The notes below the pieces were generated by a model, which had not been told where the DNA came from, did no database searches, and saw only the letters and a program-made list of their open reading frames with translations. Below, one piece after another: positions 9,910 through 20,150 of a stretch of 64,000 nt of DNA; position 1 is the first letter of the stretch; every line of letters starts with the position of its first letter. The DNA is taken from the NCBI GenBank assembly GCA_013339765.2, contig CM023453.1, positions 27,853,868 to 27,917,867 on the forward strand, read 5' to 3'. Source of the stretch: Haemaphysalis longicornis. Taxonomy: Eukaryota > Arthropoda > Arachnida > Ixodida > Ixodidae. The translations under genes were made by a program, and so were the position numbers.

Positions 9910-12768
9910 CTATTTCCGTCGGATTCGCAAGCTCTGACGTGTCCCGGGGCTTGGTGGTAGGCCCCGATTACGCGTTAGCTTTGCCCGGGGCACGGCGAGA
10001 GATTCGTCCGCTCCCCACTCTCCCCCTCGCGCTGTGTAGCGCTTGAGGTCACACACATGTACTGGCCCTCCGGCGGGTTTTGACCTCATGTCCGCCAGCT
10101 TGTACACGAGTGAAGACAACTTTTCTTTCACTCGGTACGGACCGGACCACTTTGGCGCCAGCGAAGCGGAGAATTTCTTGCTGGCGTCACTCAGTACATG
10201 GTTCCTTCGCAGCACCAGGTCACCCACTTCATAGTGAATATCCCGATGCGAGCGGTCATACTGCGCTTTCTGCTGTGCTCTAGCAGTCTTGAGATTTTGG
10301 CGAGCTTTGCGTAAAGCCTCCGTCATCTTTGAGCGCAGCTCAGCCGCGTACTCAGCGCGTGCTGAAGGTGCGACCGCCGCTCCGCTGCGGCCCGTCAGAA
10401 TTCGGTCCATCGGACTCGGCAGCTCTCTCCCAAGGTTGAGAAACGTTGATGTATATCCAGTAGAGCGGTTCACTGTAGTTCGTACAGCAAATCCTAGCTC
10501 CGGGAGATAGGCGTCCCAATCTTTGTGCCTCGCCGAATACGCCACAAGCATGTGCTTGACATTGCGATTAACCCTTTCTGTAGGGTTTGACTGGGCATGG
10601 TAGGTGGTTGTTTTCCTGTGCTTGATGCCAAGGGCAGCACAAGAATCCACGAAACACTTCGCAGTAAAATAGGACGCATTGTCCGTTATTAGCTGCTCAG
10701 GGAAGCCGAACCTCGTGAATACCTCCATCAGTTTCTCCATGATCACCCGTGCCGTCAGCTTTCTGAGAGGATACAGTTCCACCCATTTGCTGAAGTGATC
10801 CGTGACTACCAACAGGAACCTGTTCCTACCTGGTGTTGTGGGATAGGGTCCCATGATGTCACATGCCACGATTTGCCAGGGGTTCTGGCTGTCGATTGGC
10901 TGCATGAGGCCGGGCAGTCGTCCGCCACGGGGTTTCACACTTTGGCACACATGGCAAGAGCGGGCGTATCGAATCACGTCCCGTTTCATGCCAAGCCAGG
11001 TTGCAAAACGACACAACTTCAAATAAGTCTTAGGGCCGCTTGCGTGTCCAGCAATGCACGTGTCATGAAAATAGCGTAGAATCGCTCCTCTCAACGTGCG
11101 TGGTATCACTACCTTGAACGACTCATGTGTATCGTTCTCGGAAGGAATATACCTCAGCAGAACGCCGTCAGAGTCCAGCAGGTAAGAATCCAGCGCGCTT
11201 ACAGCAGTACCAGCTGAGCGCTCCGCACCGACAGCAATACCAGCTGTCTCCATGTGCGCGGCGGCCGCGCCGCCCGGCTCCCGGAGCCCGTCGAACACTT
11301 CTCGACAAAACGGATCTTTCTGCTGAGCTTCGAACAGCTCTTTTCTGCTGAACACGATCCCCACTGCATTGATAGCTTCCAAGTGGTTCACGCTTTCGCC
11401 CGGGATCGGCAGTCCTGCCGCGTCCCTTCCGTGGGCAGTGGCTCGGAGCCCCTCGTCCCCGCTCTCAGCCTCCTCGCTCGTTCCGGGGGAGGGCGTCGTT
11501 TCGCTCCTCTCGCCCTGAGCCGGCGCTCGTGACAGTGCATCCGCCACGACATTGTTCTTTCCCTTCCTGTAGCGCACGGTGAAGTCGTAGCGCTGCAGCA
11601 GCAAAGCCCAGCGCGCTAAGCGGCCGCTTGGCTCACTCAATCGCTTCAGCCAGGTTAGTGCCATGTGATCCGTCTCCATCACAAATGGCACTCCATCGAC
11701 ATAGTAGTCGAACTTTCGCAGAGCAAACACAATCGCGAGACACTCTTTTTCGGTCACCGAATAGTTTTTCTCTGCGGGCGTCAACGAACGGCTCGCGAAC
11801 GCTACCGGACGAAGTACGCCTCCGTGCTCTTGAAGCAGCACTGCTCCAAGGCCCAGGTCGCTTGCATCGGTTTGAATTACAAACTCCCTGTTCAGATCGG
11901 GTAGCTGCAGCTCAGCCGCGTCCGCGAGCACGCTAACCAGCCTGCGCAGGGCAGTCTCCTGCTCGGGACCCCAACTCCAACGTTGCCCTTTCTTTAGCAA
12001 CTTAGTTAGAGGGGCTTGCAGCTCAGCACAATCTGGTATGAATTGGCGATAAAAGTTCACCATTCCCAAAAACCTTCTCAGACCGCTGACATCTGTTGGC
12101 GATGGATATTCTAGCAGTGCTCGAACCTTATCCTCGCATGGCAGAATACGGCCTTCATCGATCGTGAACCCCAACAACGTTATACGGGTTGCAGCGATCT
12201 GCGCCTTCTTTGGGTTCAGGGTAATTCCTGCTAACCTCAATCTCTCAAGCACATCCTTCAGGTGCTCTACATGCTCCTCAAACGTCTTGGAGTACACTAC
12301 AATGTCATCGAGGTATGCAAGGGCGTGTTGCCATTTTGCATCCCCCAAGACACGGTCCATTAGACGCTGATAGGTCGCAGGCGCTCCGACCAAACCAAAG
12401 GACATTCGGGTGAATTCGAACAGTCCTCTGTGACAGGTGAAGGCTGTTTTCTGCCTGTCACATTCATCCATTTCCACCTGAAAGTATCCGCGACTCGCGT
12501 CGAGCGTCGTGAAGTACTTCGCTCCCCCAAGGTTGGAAACTAACGAGGAAATGTTAGGCAGAGGGTACGCATCTTTTTTCGTCACCTCGTTCAGCCGTCT
12601 GTAGTCAACACAAAGGCGGTATGTCCCATCCTTTTTTTCCACAAGCACAACAGGAAAACCCCATGGGCTATCTGACGGTCGCGCAACGCCCGTGTCGAGG
12701 AGTTCGTCTAAAGCGTTGTCTAGACCCTTTCTCTTAGCCTGACTAATTGCCGGGGATTGCATTTCCAC
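9910..12768 (-). CDS. pol: Pol of outer gypsy element: reverse transcriptase, RNase H, integrase
   Basis: A 952-codon frame copies the element RNA and inserts the cDNA. RT shows VDYRRLN, TLDASRGYFQVEM and the catalytic YLDD at about residues 152-155. RNase H follows with TDAS (about 300), a Glu near 341, TDH (about 367) and ADALSR (about 410). Integrase has the zinc-binding H/H/C/C (about 568, 575, 605, 608), the catalytic D-D-E (CDIMGP about 637, TDNAS about 696, PTERVNR about 731) and a GPY motif (WSGPYRV, about 875-880). The first ATG-like codon is not a real start: RT continues upstream in another frame (12720-13343), so a frame change near 12760 breaks this copy. The catalytic residues themselves look intact. 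Confidence 0.93.
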   Translation of the reverse strand: MEMQSPAISQAKRKGLDNALDELLDTGVARPSDSPWGFPVVLVEKKDGTYRLCVDYRRLNEVTKKDAYPLPNISSLVSNLGGAKYFTTLDASRGYFQVEMDECDRQKTAFTCHRGLFEFTRMSFGLVGAPATYQRLMDRVLGDAKWQHALAYLDDIVVYSKTFEEHVEHLKDVLERLRLAGITLNPKKAQIAATRITLLGFTIDEGRILPCEDKVRALLEYPSPTDVSGLRRFLGMVNFYRQFIPDCAELQAPLTKLLKKGQRWSWGPEQETALRRLVSVLADAAELQLPDLNREFVIQTDASDLGLGAVLLQEHGGVLRPVAFASRSLTPAEKNYSVTEKECLAIVFALRKFDYYVDGVPFVMETDHMALTWLKRLSEPSGRLARWALLLQRYDFTVRYRKGKNNVVADALSRAPAQGERSETTPSPGTSEEAESGDEGLRATAHGRDAAGLPIPGESVNHLEAINAVGIVFSRKELFEAQQKDPFCREVFDGLREPGGAAAAHMETAGIAVGAERSAGTAVSALDSYLLDSDGVLLRYIPSENDTHESFKVVIPRTLRGAILRYFHDTCIAGHASGPKTYLKLCRFATWLGMKRDVIRYARSCHVCQSVKPRGGRLPGLMQPIDSQNPWQIVACDIMGPYPTTPGRNRFLLVVTDHFSKWVELYPLRKLTARVIMEKLMEVFTRFGFPEQLITDNASYFTAKCFVDSCAALGIKHRKTTTYHAQSNPTERVNRNVKHMLVAYSARHKDWDAYLPELGFAVRTTVNRSTGYTSTFLNLGRELPSPMDRILTGRSGAAVAPSARAEYAAELRSKMTEALRKARQNLKTARAQQKAQYDRSHRDIHYEVGDLVLRRNHVLSDASKKFSASLAPKWSGPYRVKEKLSSLVYKLADMRSKPAGGPVHVCDLKRYTARGGEWGADESLAVPRAKLTRNRGLPPSPGTRQSLRIRRK

Positions 12769-13343
12769 GGCAGGGCGTCCCCCGTGTCAATTTTGTGCTT
12801 GACGAGCGTTGTTCGGCCCGGACAATCAGTGAACATCGCGTCGTACTTGTGCAACAGTGCCGACAAACGCTCTTTTTCCCTCCCAGAAAGACCGTTCGTA
12901 TCCGCCAACAAGGGGTGTATGCTCGCCCCCTGCACGGCAGCGCAATGGTCCTCTGCGGCTGGGCGCCCATCCGATTGCCTCTCCCGCGTCCCGGCTGCGC
13001 GCCTCCTCGGAGCAGCCTCGGGCGGTTGGGGAGGCCCGAGCGGCTTCTCATCCTCCGCTCTCGTTTTCTCGGCCCTCGGCAACTGCTCTGTCAGCGCCGA
13101 AGCTCCCGGCGGCTTTGCAAAAGGTTTAAGGGCACCAGTTGCTCGCTCTCGATATCCGCCACTGCTGATGTCTATCACAATGCCTGTCTTAAGCAGAAAA
13201 TCCCGCCCCAAGATGACAGGCACTGACAGACCGGGAGATGGACTAGGCGTTGTCGCCTTACGCGTCTCTCCCAACGCACCACTAGCCTTGACGCGCCACT
13301 TGACTGCGCCGTGCCGCTCGCAAGCCGGAAACTCGTGTCGCAC
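12720..13343 (-). CDS. Protease C-terminal half and RT N-terminal linker, frame-shifted piece of pol
   Basis: This minus-strand frame holds the second half of the aspartic protease (VPVILGRDFLLKTGIVIDI, the flap-to-GRD part), a proline/arginine-rich linker and the start of RT (KHKIDTGDALPWKCNPRQ). The catalytic DTG half lies in the neighbouring frame at 13175-13621, and the rest of RT lies in the frame ending at 9910. It is a piece of pol and not a separate gene. Each junction needs a -1 change, which fits small deletions after gag-pol diverged from an intact parent. Confidence 0.8.
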   Translation of the reverse strand: MRHEFPACERHGAVKWRVKASGALGETRKATTPSPSPGLSVPVILGRDFLLKTGIVIDISSGGYRERATGALKPFAKPPGASALTEQLPRAEKTRAEDEKPLGPPQPPEAAPRRRAAGTRERQSDGRPAAEDHCAAVQGASIHPLLADTNGLSGREKERLSALLHKYDAMFTDCPGRTTLVKHKIDTGDALPWKCNPRQLVRLRERV

Positions 13344-13621
13344 ATTCTCAGCCTGATATTTTTCCTGCGGAGGTGCTCCAATACCTCATCGCCGAACAAC
13401 GAAGCGCTTGCTCCTGTGTCCAGCAATGCGGTAAATTTCTTTCCAGCTATCGTCAGCTCAATGAAAGGTGCTGGCGAGTCGGCAGGTTGTCCCGCACGGC
13501 AAGCCAGCGGCGCAAGTAACTCGGTACAGCTCGTAGCCGCCGTCAGCTGTTCGGTGTTTGTTAACGGCGGCCTTGGCCGTTTCCCGCTCTCGACTGCTGT
13601 TGGACAGGTGGGCGCCTGCAC
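13175..13621 (-). CDS. Protease N-terminal half with catalytic DTGA, pro frame after gag
   Basis: The frame is entered from gag by a -1 shift at the GGGAAAC heptamer (13579-13585), so its true start is that site and not the upstream ATG. It contains the retropepsin signature FTALLDTGASASLFG followed by DEVLEHL. It loses protease similarity near 13300, where the remainder continues in the frame of 12720-13343. Without repair of that change the enzyme would be truncated after the first catalytic lobe. Confidence 0.8.
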   Translation of the reverse strand: MQAPTCPTAVESGKRPRPPLTNTEQLTAATSCTELLAPLACRAGQPADSPAPFIELTIAGKKFTALLDTGASASLFGDEVLEHLRRKNIRLRMCDTSFRLASGTAQSSGASRLVVRWERRVRRQRLVHLPVCQCLSSWGGIFCLRQAL

Positions 13622-14859
13622 TCACGGGCGAAGTGCCCTTGTTGGCCACAACGGTAGCACTGCCTGCCGAAGTTCTGACGAACCTGGCGCTGGCTATCTC
13701 CGGCCTCGTGCCCACCATTCCGTCCCACCGAGCTTCCTGCGGCCGGCTGATTTCTCCTATCCGGCCTTTTTCCCTCACTGCGTTCTTTCTGCACTTGGCT
13801 ATTCTCCGCGCCAGATTGTACAGTCCGCCACGCGTACGAATATGGGTCTAGAGCCCGGTCTGAGAGTTCAAACCCGACTCGGGGTTGCTCGTCCGCATAC
13901 GAAGCGGTAGCATCTGGTATGCTCCGATGCGACAAAGGCAGCCCTCCGTTCCACGCGCAGCGGGGCTCTAATGAGTGTGCCGCGGGCGGTGGGGGCCGGT
14001 ACGCACGCGCGGCGAGGATGTCGCCCTGAATGCGCTTCGCCTCTGCGGCGAGCTCCTCGAGATCCCTGAACCTCCCTCCTCGCAAGTACGCCATAAATGT
14101 CGGGTGCGCCTGTCGCGTCACGCGATCGACTTTCTCTGCGTTTGTTGCTCGGGGGTCAGCGAGGCGATAGAGATCTTCCATCGCTCTCACGTACTCCAGC
14201 AGGGATTCATCTGGATGCTGGGTACGCAGCTCAAGCTCCCGGCGCAGCCGCCACTCGTAGTTTGCGGGGAGAAACTCGTCGCGGAATTTCGCTCGGAAGC
14301 CCTCCATTGTGCGCTCTCGCTCTCCCACCAGCTTGAACCATCGAGCCGCCTGGTCCGTCAGGGAAACGGGGACTATGCGGCTGAGAATTTCGGCCTCCGT
14401 CAGCCCCGTCGCCTGCTGGTAGTGTTGCAATTGGTCCAGATAATCGTTCGCGCTGGCTCTGTCATGGTAGCCACTGTACTTGGGGATGTCCACCTTTACG
14501 CGTGGCTTCCCCGCCTGCGCCGGGCTCTGGAGGCTATTCATCACTACGGACGCCATATTCTCAACCAGGCGCATCGCGTCCTGAAGGAGTGCCTCTGTCG
14601 TTGGCTGACTAGCGCCAACCGGAACGGTAGAGGCAGGGGGCGGCGTTGAGAACCGGCGCTGGCTTGCCTCCGGGCTCAACCCATTTCCCGCCAAAACGTT
14701 CGCGGCAGCGTCTTCCGTACCGGCCGGGAAAAGTCTGTAATCCTCGTTGCCGGTGTCAACCGCGAAAATGCCTGACCAATTGGCGCCGTCCAGAAAACGA
14801 CGCTGAGCCGATAGCTCCGACAACACTCGCGCGGCCTGGAGGTCAGGCTCGCCCGCCAT
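13561..14859 (-). CDS. gag: Gag of outer gypsy element (432 aa)
   Basis: The structural protein packages element RNA. The start MAGEPDLQAARVLSELSAQR lies about 65 bases downstream of the primer site. A capsid-like helical middle is visible (VDIPKYSGYHDRASANDYLD through WFKLVGERERTMEGFRAKF and FLPANYEWRLRRELELRTQ), as in Ty3/gypsy gag. The C-terminus has one CCHC knuckle, CYRCGQQGHFAREC, at about residues 401-414. The stop follows 5 codons after the GGGAAAC slip site that leads into protease. The frame is intact, in contrast to pol. Confidence 0.9.
   Translation of the reverse strand: MAGEPDLQAARVLSELSAQRRFLDGANWSGIFAVDTGNEDYRLFPAGTEDAAANVLAGNGLSPEASQRRFSTPPPASTVPVGASQPTTEALLQDAMRLVENMASVVMNSLQSPAQAGKPRVKVDIPKYSGYHDRASANDYLDQLQHYQQATGLTEAEILSRIVPVSLTDQAARWFKLVGERERTMEGFRAKFRDEFLPANYEWRLRRELELRTQHPDESLLEYVRAMEDLYRLADPRATNAEKVDRVTRQAHPTFMAYLRGGRFRDLEELAAEAKRIQGDILAARAYRPPPPAAHSLEPRCAWNGGLPLSHRSIPDATASYADEQPRVGFELSDRALDPYSYAWRTVQSGAENSQVQKERSEGKRPDRRNQPAAGSSVGRNGGHEAGDSQRQVRQNFGRQCYRCGQQGHFARECRRPPVQQQSRAGNGQGRR
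13579..13585 (-). promoter_or_regulatory. Candidate -1 ribosomal frameshift heptamer GGGAAAC
   Basis: On the minus strand the gag frame reads GCG GGA AAC, so G-GGA-AAC fits the retroviral X-XXY-YYZ rule in the correct phase. A -1 slip here enters exactly the frame carrying the protease DTGA. A short inverted repeat AACGGC/GCCGTT follows immediately, but it overlaps the site and may not act as the stimulator. Confidence 0.7.
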
Positions 14860-14923
14860 TGTCCTTTGTTCTCGCGCCCGGGTTCGTACGCTCTAACAAA
14901 CAGAGTCCAGGCCTGCCGATTTC

Positions 14924-14942
14924 GCCCCACGTTGATGCGCCA
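14924..14942 (-). promoter_or_regulatory. Primer-binding site of outer element, tRNA-Lys-like
   Basis: Three bases after the 5' LTR the minus strand reads TGGCGCATCAACGTGGGGC. It matches the complement of a lysine tRNA 3' end (TGGCGCCCAACGTGGGGC) except at one CC-to-ATC change. The reference is general knowledge of metazoan tRNA-Lys, which also primes Drosophila gypsy. Confidence 0.7.
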
Positions 14943-14945
14943 AGA

Positions 14946-15497
14946 TATGGGGTCGCCTTACTCGCTCAGCCTGGCAAGCGGGCTTCGCCTAGCGGCTCCC
15001 GCGCGAGAAACTTAGCGATCCCAACCCGCGGCGCGCTGGACAGCGGCCACGGCGGGTTCGGGCGAAAACGGAGACCTGAACTCTATGAAACACATTTATT
15101 TAAGCAACTAAAAAGTACAAAAAAAAACACTGGCTAATCTTATTATGCTAATATAAAAAAGAGAGAAAAGGTCGGTCAGGCTTACCCGGGCTGGGGGCGC
15201 TCCAACGGAGAACAAAGGGACCCTGGTCGACGGAGCGGGGGTGGCCTACGTCCGTTTTCTTCCGTGGTCAGGACCCGAGAGAGCGTCCCCTCGGGTTTTT
15301 TGGCGGAAAACAGAAGACGACACCACCCCCCACTTCCTCCGCTCCCTCGACGGACAGCAGCGCACCCCGCGGGCTACGCGGCGCACGGGAAAACGAAACA
15401 GCCGTGTCTCGCCTCCCGCCGCTCAGGCGCGCCGCGACACCCGTCGCGAGAGCGGGACCTCCTTGGAGGAATGCGGGAATAATTCAGCATTCCCACA
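14946..15497 (-). repeat. 5' LTR of outer gypsy element
   Basis: Direct repeat of 2358-2910 with the same ends. A minus-strand AATAAA is at 15095-15100. GTTC follows at 15498-15501. Confidence 0.93.
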
Positions 15498-15577
15498 GTT
15501 CACATGCTCCGCTTAGCACGTATTTTAAAGTTGGCTTTTTGCCTAACAAGCCCGCTGTGCACTAAGCCATACACATA

Positions 15578-16403
15578 CAGTCAAACCCGGCTATAACGAA
15601 CCCGGATAGAGCGAATTTATGCTATATATCGAACAAAAATCATTCAGTTACGGAAAGACATGGGAAACATATTCCCTATAACGAAGTTCACATCCGATAT
15701 ATCGAACTCTGCGCGCCTAGAATGGCCGCCGGAATGCATGGTCTCGGAGCGGCGATTGAGATGTGGATTGGCCGCGACCACAGAGCAAGAGTTGCGACTT
15801 AGACAGTGCGCCTCGCACGGAGCGGCATGACGCCCGACACTTTCCGTAACTGTTTCCGACGCGCGGGACTCACGACGGAACCCGCGCAGTCAGCGAGTCC
15901 GTACCAAGACAGCAGCATCGGTGAACTGTGGAAAGAGCTCCCCCACATTCCCGATGATGTCGCCAGTGAAAGCCGTCCGACGCTTATAATGAAGCGCTTT
16001 CGGCAGTCAATGTGCTCCGCCAATGCTTCTTAGATTTTGGAGGACGCGGACTCGAACTGGTGCAAATAATGATCCGTGTAGGAATGCTATGCTAGTTGAA
16101 GCCGCCAAAACGAAAGTGAAAACAAAAATCACCGCTTTTTTTTCTTTGAAATGTAGGCAGTTCAGGCAGAAAGTAGCTTTAATACTTGCAATAAATTGAT
16201 TATTTTGGGTATGGTAACGGCTACTTTACTGTGTTCGTTTTTGCATGCGGGGATGGTGGAGTTGAGGAGTGGGAGGGGGGCTCCCGCGGATTGCGAACTT
16301 GTAACAATAAGTTCGTTATAGGCGGGTTCGGCTATATCGAACTATTGGATATATCGAACTAATCGCGGTGCATATTGCAATTCGCTATAAACGGGTTTGA
16401 CTG
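15578..16403 (+). mobile_element. Tigger/pogo-like deletion derivative, copy 1
   Basis: The ends are inverted repeats beginning CAGTCAAACCCGGCTATAAC (left) and its counterpart ending GGGTTTGACTG (right), with TA on both sides, as in Tc1/mariner-Tigger elements. Inside, a plus-strand frame near 15824-16033 (MTPDTFRNCFRRAGL...ELWKELPHIPD) resembles the C-terminal part of a pogo/Tigger transposase. The DDE core is missing. It lies 80 bp from the outer LTR element. Confidence 0.85.
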
Positions 16404-16757
16404 TATAAGACAGGCATATTGAAGGCGTTAGGACTACTTTAGCTGAAAGGGGAAATAGTTTGATAATATGACACAAATCAGCATAAATACCAGCGAAGAA
16501 AAGATAGGCATTGAATAGGTGTATGAACGACATTAGGTGCAAGTGCAACTTCGTTGACGAAAGGACCCCGATCAATATATTTCACCGTGGGGGCCCCATC
16601 CCTTTTTCAGACCAAAAGGGATCCTCAGCCCACTCATTACTGATAACCACTGCTCTGCACTGTAGCATGTAATAACATAGGTATATAATAAACTTCGGGG
16701 AAGTCTGAATCGAGAAAAGACCAATCACTCGCTGTAGAGATGAGATAATGAATTTTT
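16404..16757. other. No gene recognised
   Basis: This is AT-rich sequence between the Tigger-like element and a LINE tail. No motif was seen. Confidence 0.4.
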
Positions 16758-16910
16758 TTTTTTCAGTTTCAGTTTCAGTTTCAGTTTATTCTCGTTTTGA
16801 AAATACAGTGTGTAAAAATACATATACAGAAAATTTGTTGGTAACTAATTGATATGAGCTATTGGAAGTCAAAGGCAGGAGTCTTCATCCTGCACTGAAT
16901 ATAAATCGGG
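16758..16910 (-). mobile_element. LINE 3' tail, (TTTCAG)n type
   Basis: TTTCAG repeats followed by TTTATT form, on the minus strand, an AATAAACTGAAACTGAAACTG end typical of tick non-LTR retrotransposons. The adjacent stretch with GCAGGAGTCTTCATCCTGC is probably 3' UTR. No coding part is left. Confidence 0.6.
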
Positions 16911-19510
16911 CTAATGATTACTACACAGCGATGACAATGCCAATAGGGTTTGAGTGATTACTTACTCAGCAATTACCCACATTTTCGCAGGCTAGCAATA
17001 CGCTGAGCCTCGGAGAAAGCAGCCGTATAAAACTCATAGCTTCTGCCGTAAAAAGGCCTCAGGTAATATAAAAAGGTACATTGCATGCAGTCCTTACTCT
17101 TCGGCCAACCGACACGGCGACCTAAACGCGTACCTCAAACACGCAACAACACCAGCCGAACGCATGCATGTAGCCTCCTGCCTACGATGGCACGCGCGCA
17201 AGCCCCGGATTAATGTGCGGTCGTGCGCATTCTTGGAAGCCAGGGAGCAATTAGCGCCTTAAGCTCCGTTTGCTCACCGAAAACGGCACATACTTGGCGC
17301 CCGCTTCCACGGAGACCTTCTGCCTATTCTAAACGGAGGCATTTTCCCGCGGTCTGAGTGCGTGCAGCGCGACGGCGTGCCTGTGCGGCCTCACGAAACA
17401 CTCGTCGTCGAGAATTTCTCGCGCTCATTTCGGGCGACGCTTGTGGGGGGAACAACTTGTGGGGAATACCGAGACACGCGCATATTTCTCCGGAACGTTA
17501 ACTCGGTCAGCGACTCCGAGAAGGAACGCCGTCTCGGCACACTCAAGTGGTTGCGTGAAGGGACGTTATATAGCGGCCCTTGAAGTGCGCTGAAGGTAGC
17601 GCCGGTGATGAGGAAAGCTAGAGGTGGTTTCGAAGTGAGCGTATATAGTGCGGGAACTTACCGGTGGTACGCCGTAAGCATATGAGCTAGAGCGCTATAA
17701 AACACCGCGTTCCCTCGTAGATGCAACCGTCCCAGTCTTGTAATTACATTCTCGTGCCTGGCAATGAAGCTGAACACACGGGGGTACCTGCTGCGGCGAA
17801 CATGTCAGCCTTGTTGTAAGCGCGTCACGGAAACGCATTAAGCGCAGCCATTCTTTCAAAGCTACGTTCATGAGCTTATGCAAGCGCGTGCACTTACTAC
17901 GCAACCGCTTTAAAAAATGCCCCACTTTGGCATACACTCTGGTAGAGACAATACTATATCATAATGCTCTCCGTGTTACCCTGTGGTTGCAGTTCATAGA
18001 GAAACTCGGCACGTATTATTTAGTTAAGTGAAGCGAGTATTGTATGACGTAATAGTCAATTCGTATACACTTTGCAGAGCATTGGCGCCAAGTAGCGGAA
18101 CGCCAGTATGTCCAGCCAGATTAACCAACAGAAACCTGCTAGCGACGTCCCTAGAAAACAGGGTTAGCAGCGTATGCGCAATCGCCCTGTATGATCCCCC
18201 ACATAATAAGAGAAATATTACCGCCCCGTCCACGCGAGCGCTTCCCAGAGACGTCAGGGGAGCACCACGGCTCCCCCTGACCTGAGGGTGATGCGAGGGA
18301 CGATGGATTGAATAGATACGTGAGCAGCAGCTGCCCCTGAAAACTTCGCACCGCGCCTTTTACCATCGACCCGGCTTCTTGAGCAACCAAGAGAGCGTTA
18401 AGAACTAGGGAAGAGTGCGAGAAAGACGGACTTTGCATGTCTCATCTTCGCTGCCTTGCGCAACAGTCCGGTATACTCTCGCTGTGGTAGTGTGGTAACG
18501 AATGGCTTATACATTATGCTAATCCTCCGCATTATCTTCCAAGAATTTGCCCTAGTGCTCGAAATAGGCATTCTTGTTTAGGTTAGGTTACAGCTTATTC
18601 CGCTCTGTGTTTGCGAAACAGCAATGATACTGCGAAATCTAGTTTGAACCATGTAGAGTTTGAACCAAGTTCGAAATCGAGTTTGAACCAAGTTTGAACC
18701 GTAAAGAATTTGGACTGAGCGGAGTTAAGGACGCCAAGACATGCACTTCTTTTGGTACCTACCACGCACTACGCAGCACCTAATTTCGATGCTTTGCACG
18801 AAAGCTTATATATGTTCACTTACAATTAAACCATGTTACACTTACAATCTGACACTTGCACTAACACTTGCATTCTGTCACTTACGCCACGCGCAAGCTG
18901 ATGGATGACAATTCTTTTAATTTTAGGGGTCCTGATAAAGTCTATGCTGTGGGACCTCTTCCTATACATCCTTAAGATGTGTCGCAACCTTCGGGAATAC
19001 AATAAAAGTTTCGCCTTGTTTCGACTTTGTTGCCTTCATGTTTAAAAAAAGAACAGATCACTAACGAACGACTTGCCTGTTATGATGAACCGCCAAGGGA
19101 ATTTCATGCGGTACGTCCTGTTTTCGCTTTGCCGCGACAAAAAAGATCCCCGAACGTTCAAACTGGCAAAAGAATTCTTTTTTTTTTCAAATCCGTGGTC
19201 AGCCGCGTACGCGTTGTGATACCCGCGATGGTCACTGCACGCGTGGTGAGAGGCATACGCCAAAAAATGCACCGCGGAGAATAAACTTTTCAAGGCTACC
19301 GTCGTAAAAAATTGAAGGTCGTTTTGCCAAGGTAAATGCGAATAGTACCGCTCTAGGGAGGTGGGCGCCACTCGATTATTCTTAATTGCCGTGTTTCTTA
19401 AATCCGAGCTTTATTGTCCTCACTGGTGCCGTTGCACGCCAATACGCCCTGCAGGAAAGCCAACTTTTCCTGACGATGATCATGAATCATTGTGGGTGAA
19501 GGGAAAGAAA
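16911..19510. other. No gene recognised
   Basis: The only structure is a short run of loosely repeated AGTTTGAACC units at about 18640-18715. A 73-codon frame at 17362-17583 shows no motif. Confidence 0.4.
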
Positions 19511-20150
19511 AATTTCCCCGCATTTCCCCGAGGGGAAGAATGTGAAAGTGCGAATGCAGGAGTTGAATTTGCGCGGTTCGGTAATGTTCGCGAAAGAGAG
19601 ATCACACACACACACAACTACAAAGAAAGAAAGATGCATTATTCACAGACACCTATTTGTGTTGTCGTTGTACTTGATTGCTAGAGCGGATCTCAGCTTT
19701 GAAATTTCGTGTCAGTACTCCTTTAAGCGGGTGCATTAGCCCTTCTCACGCCCGATTCCTGGCCAATCCCCCACGTGGGTATATGCCATGCACAGACACC
19801 TATTTGTGTTGTCGTTGTACTTGATTGCTAGAGCGGATCTCAGCTTTGAAATTTCGTGTCAGTACTCCTTTAAGCGGGTGCATTAGCCCTTCTCACGCCC
19901 GATTCCTGGCCAATCCCCCACGTGGGTATGTGCCATGTCAGCGGTCAGGCAGCGCGCGCCCATCTCCCCCCCGTTGCCAAGGAAGACGAGGATATTTCTG
20001 GCCAATCCCCCACGTGGGTATGTGCCATGTCACCCATCTCCACCCGTTGCCAAGGAAGAAGAGGAGCGCGCGCACCCGCAGCTGTTGCTATGTGGACGGA
20101 CAGCGGTCAACGGAATTCAGGGTCGCTTATAAAGTGCACTCGCACTAAAA
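19511..20150. repeat. Dispersed repeat with internal 147-bp tandem duplication
   Basis: 19644-19790 and 19791-19937 are consecutive near-identical copies. The motif CCCCCACGTGGGTAT-TGCCATG appears a third time near 20003. Each copy contains the end of a TIR element (AAATTTCGTGTCAGTACTCC, then TTTAAGC). The same sequence occurs once, inverted, at about 27700-28120. Confidence 0.8.

Larger units (their letters stand above)
2358..15497 (-). mobile_element. Ty3/gypsy LTR retrotransposon carrying a nested element
   Basis: The element reads right to left: 5' LTR, tRNA-Lys-like primer site, gag, protease, RT-RNase H-integrase, a 3' region split by another LTR element, polypurine tract, 3' LTR. The 4-bp direct repeat GTTC flanks both outer ends (2354-2357 and 15498-15501), which supports insertion of the unit as a whole. 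The order RT-RNase H-integrase and the GPY motif after integrase place it in Ty3/gypsy. By eye the LTRs differ by about two substitutions and two small indels, so insertion appears recent. The protease and the start of RT are interrupted by frame changes, so this copy is probably not autonomous. About 6.1 kb of the 13.1 kb is the nested element at 3359-9472. Confidence 0.93.

Noticed and set aside
12757..13356. 199-codon plus-strand ORF and similar frames over gag/pol
   Set aside because: Antisense to clear protease and gag sequence, so shadow frames.
18577..18590. TTAGG-TTAGG, the arthropod telomere unit
   Set aside because: Only two units, so no array.
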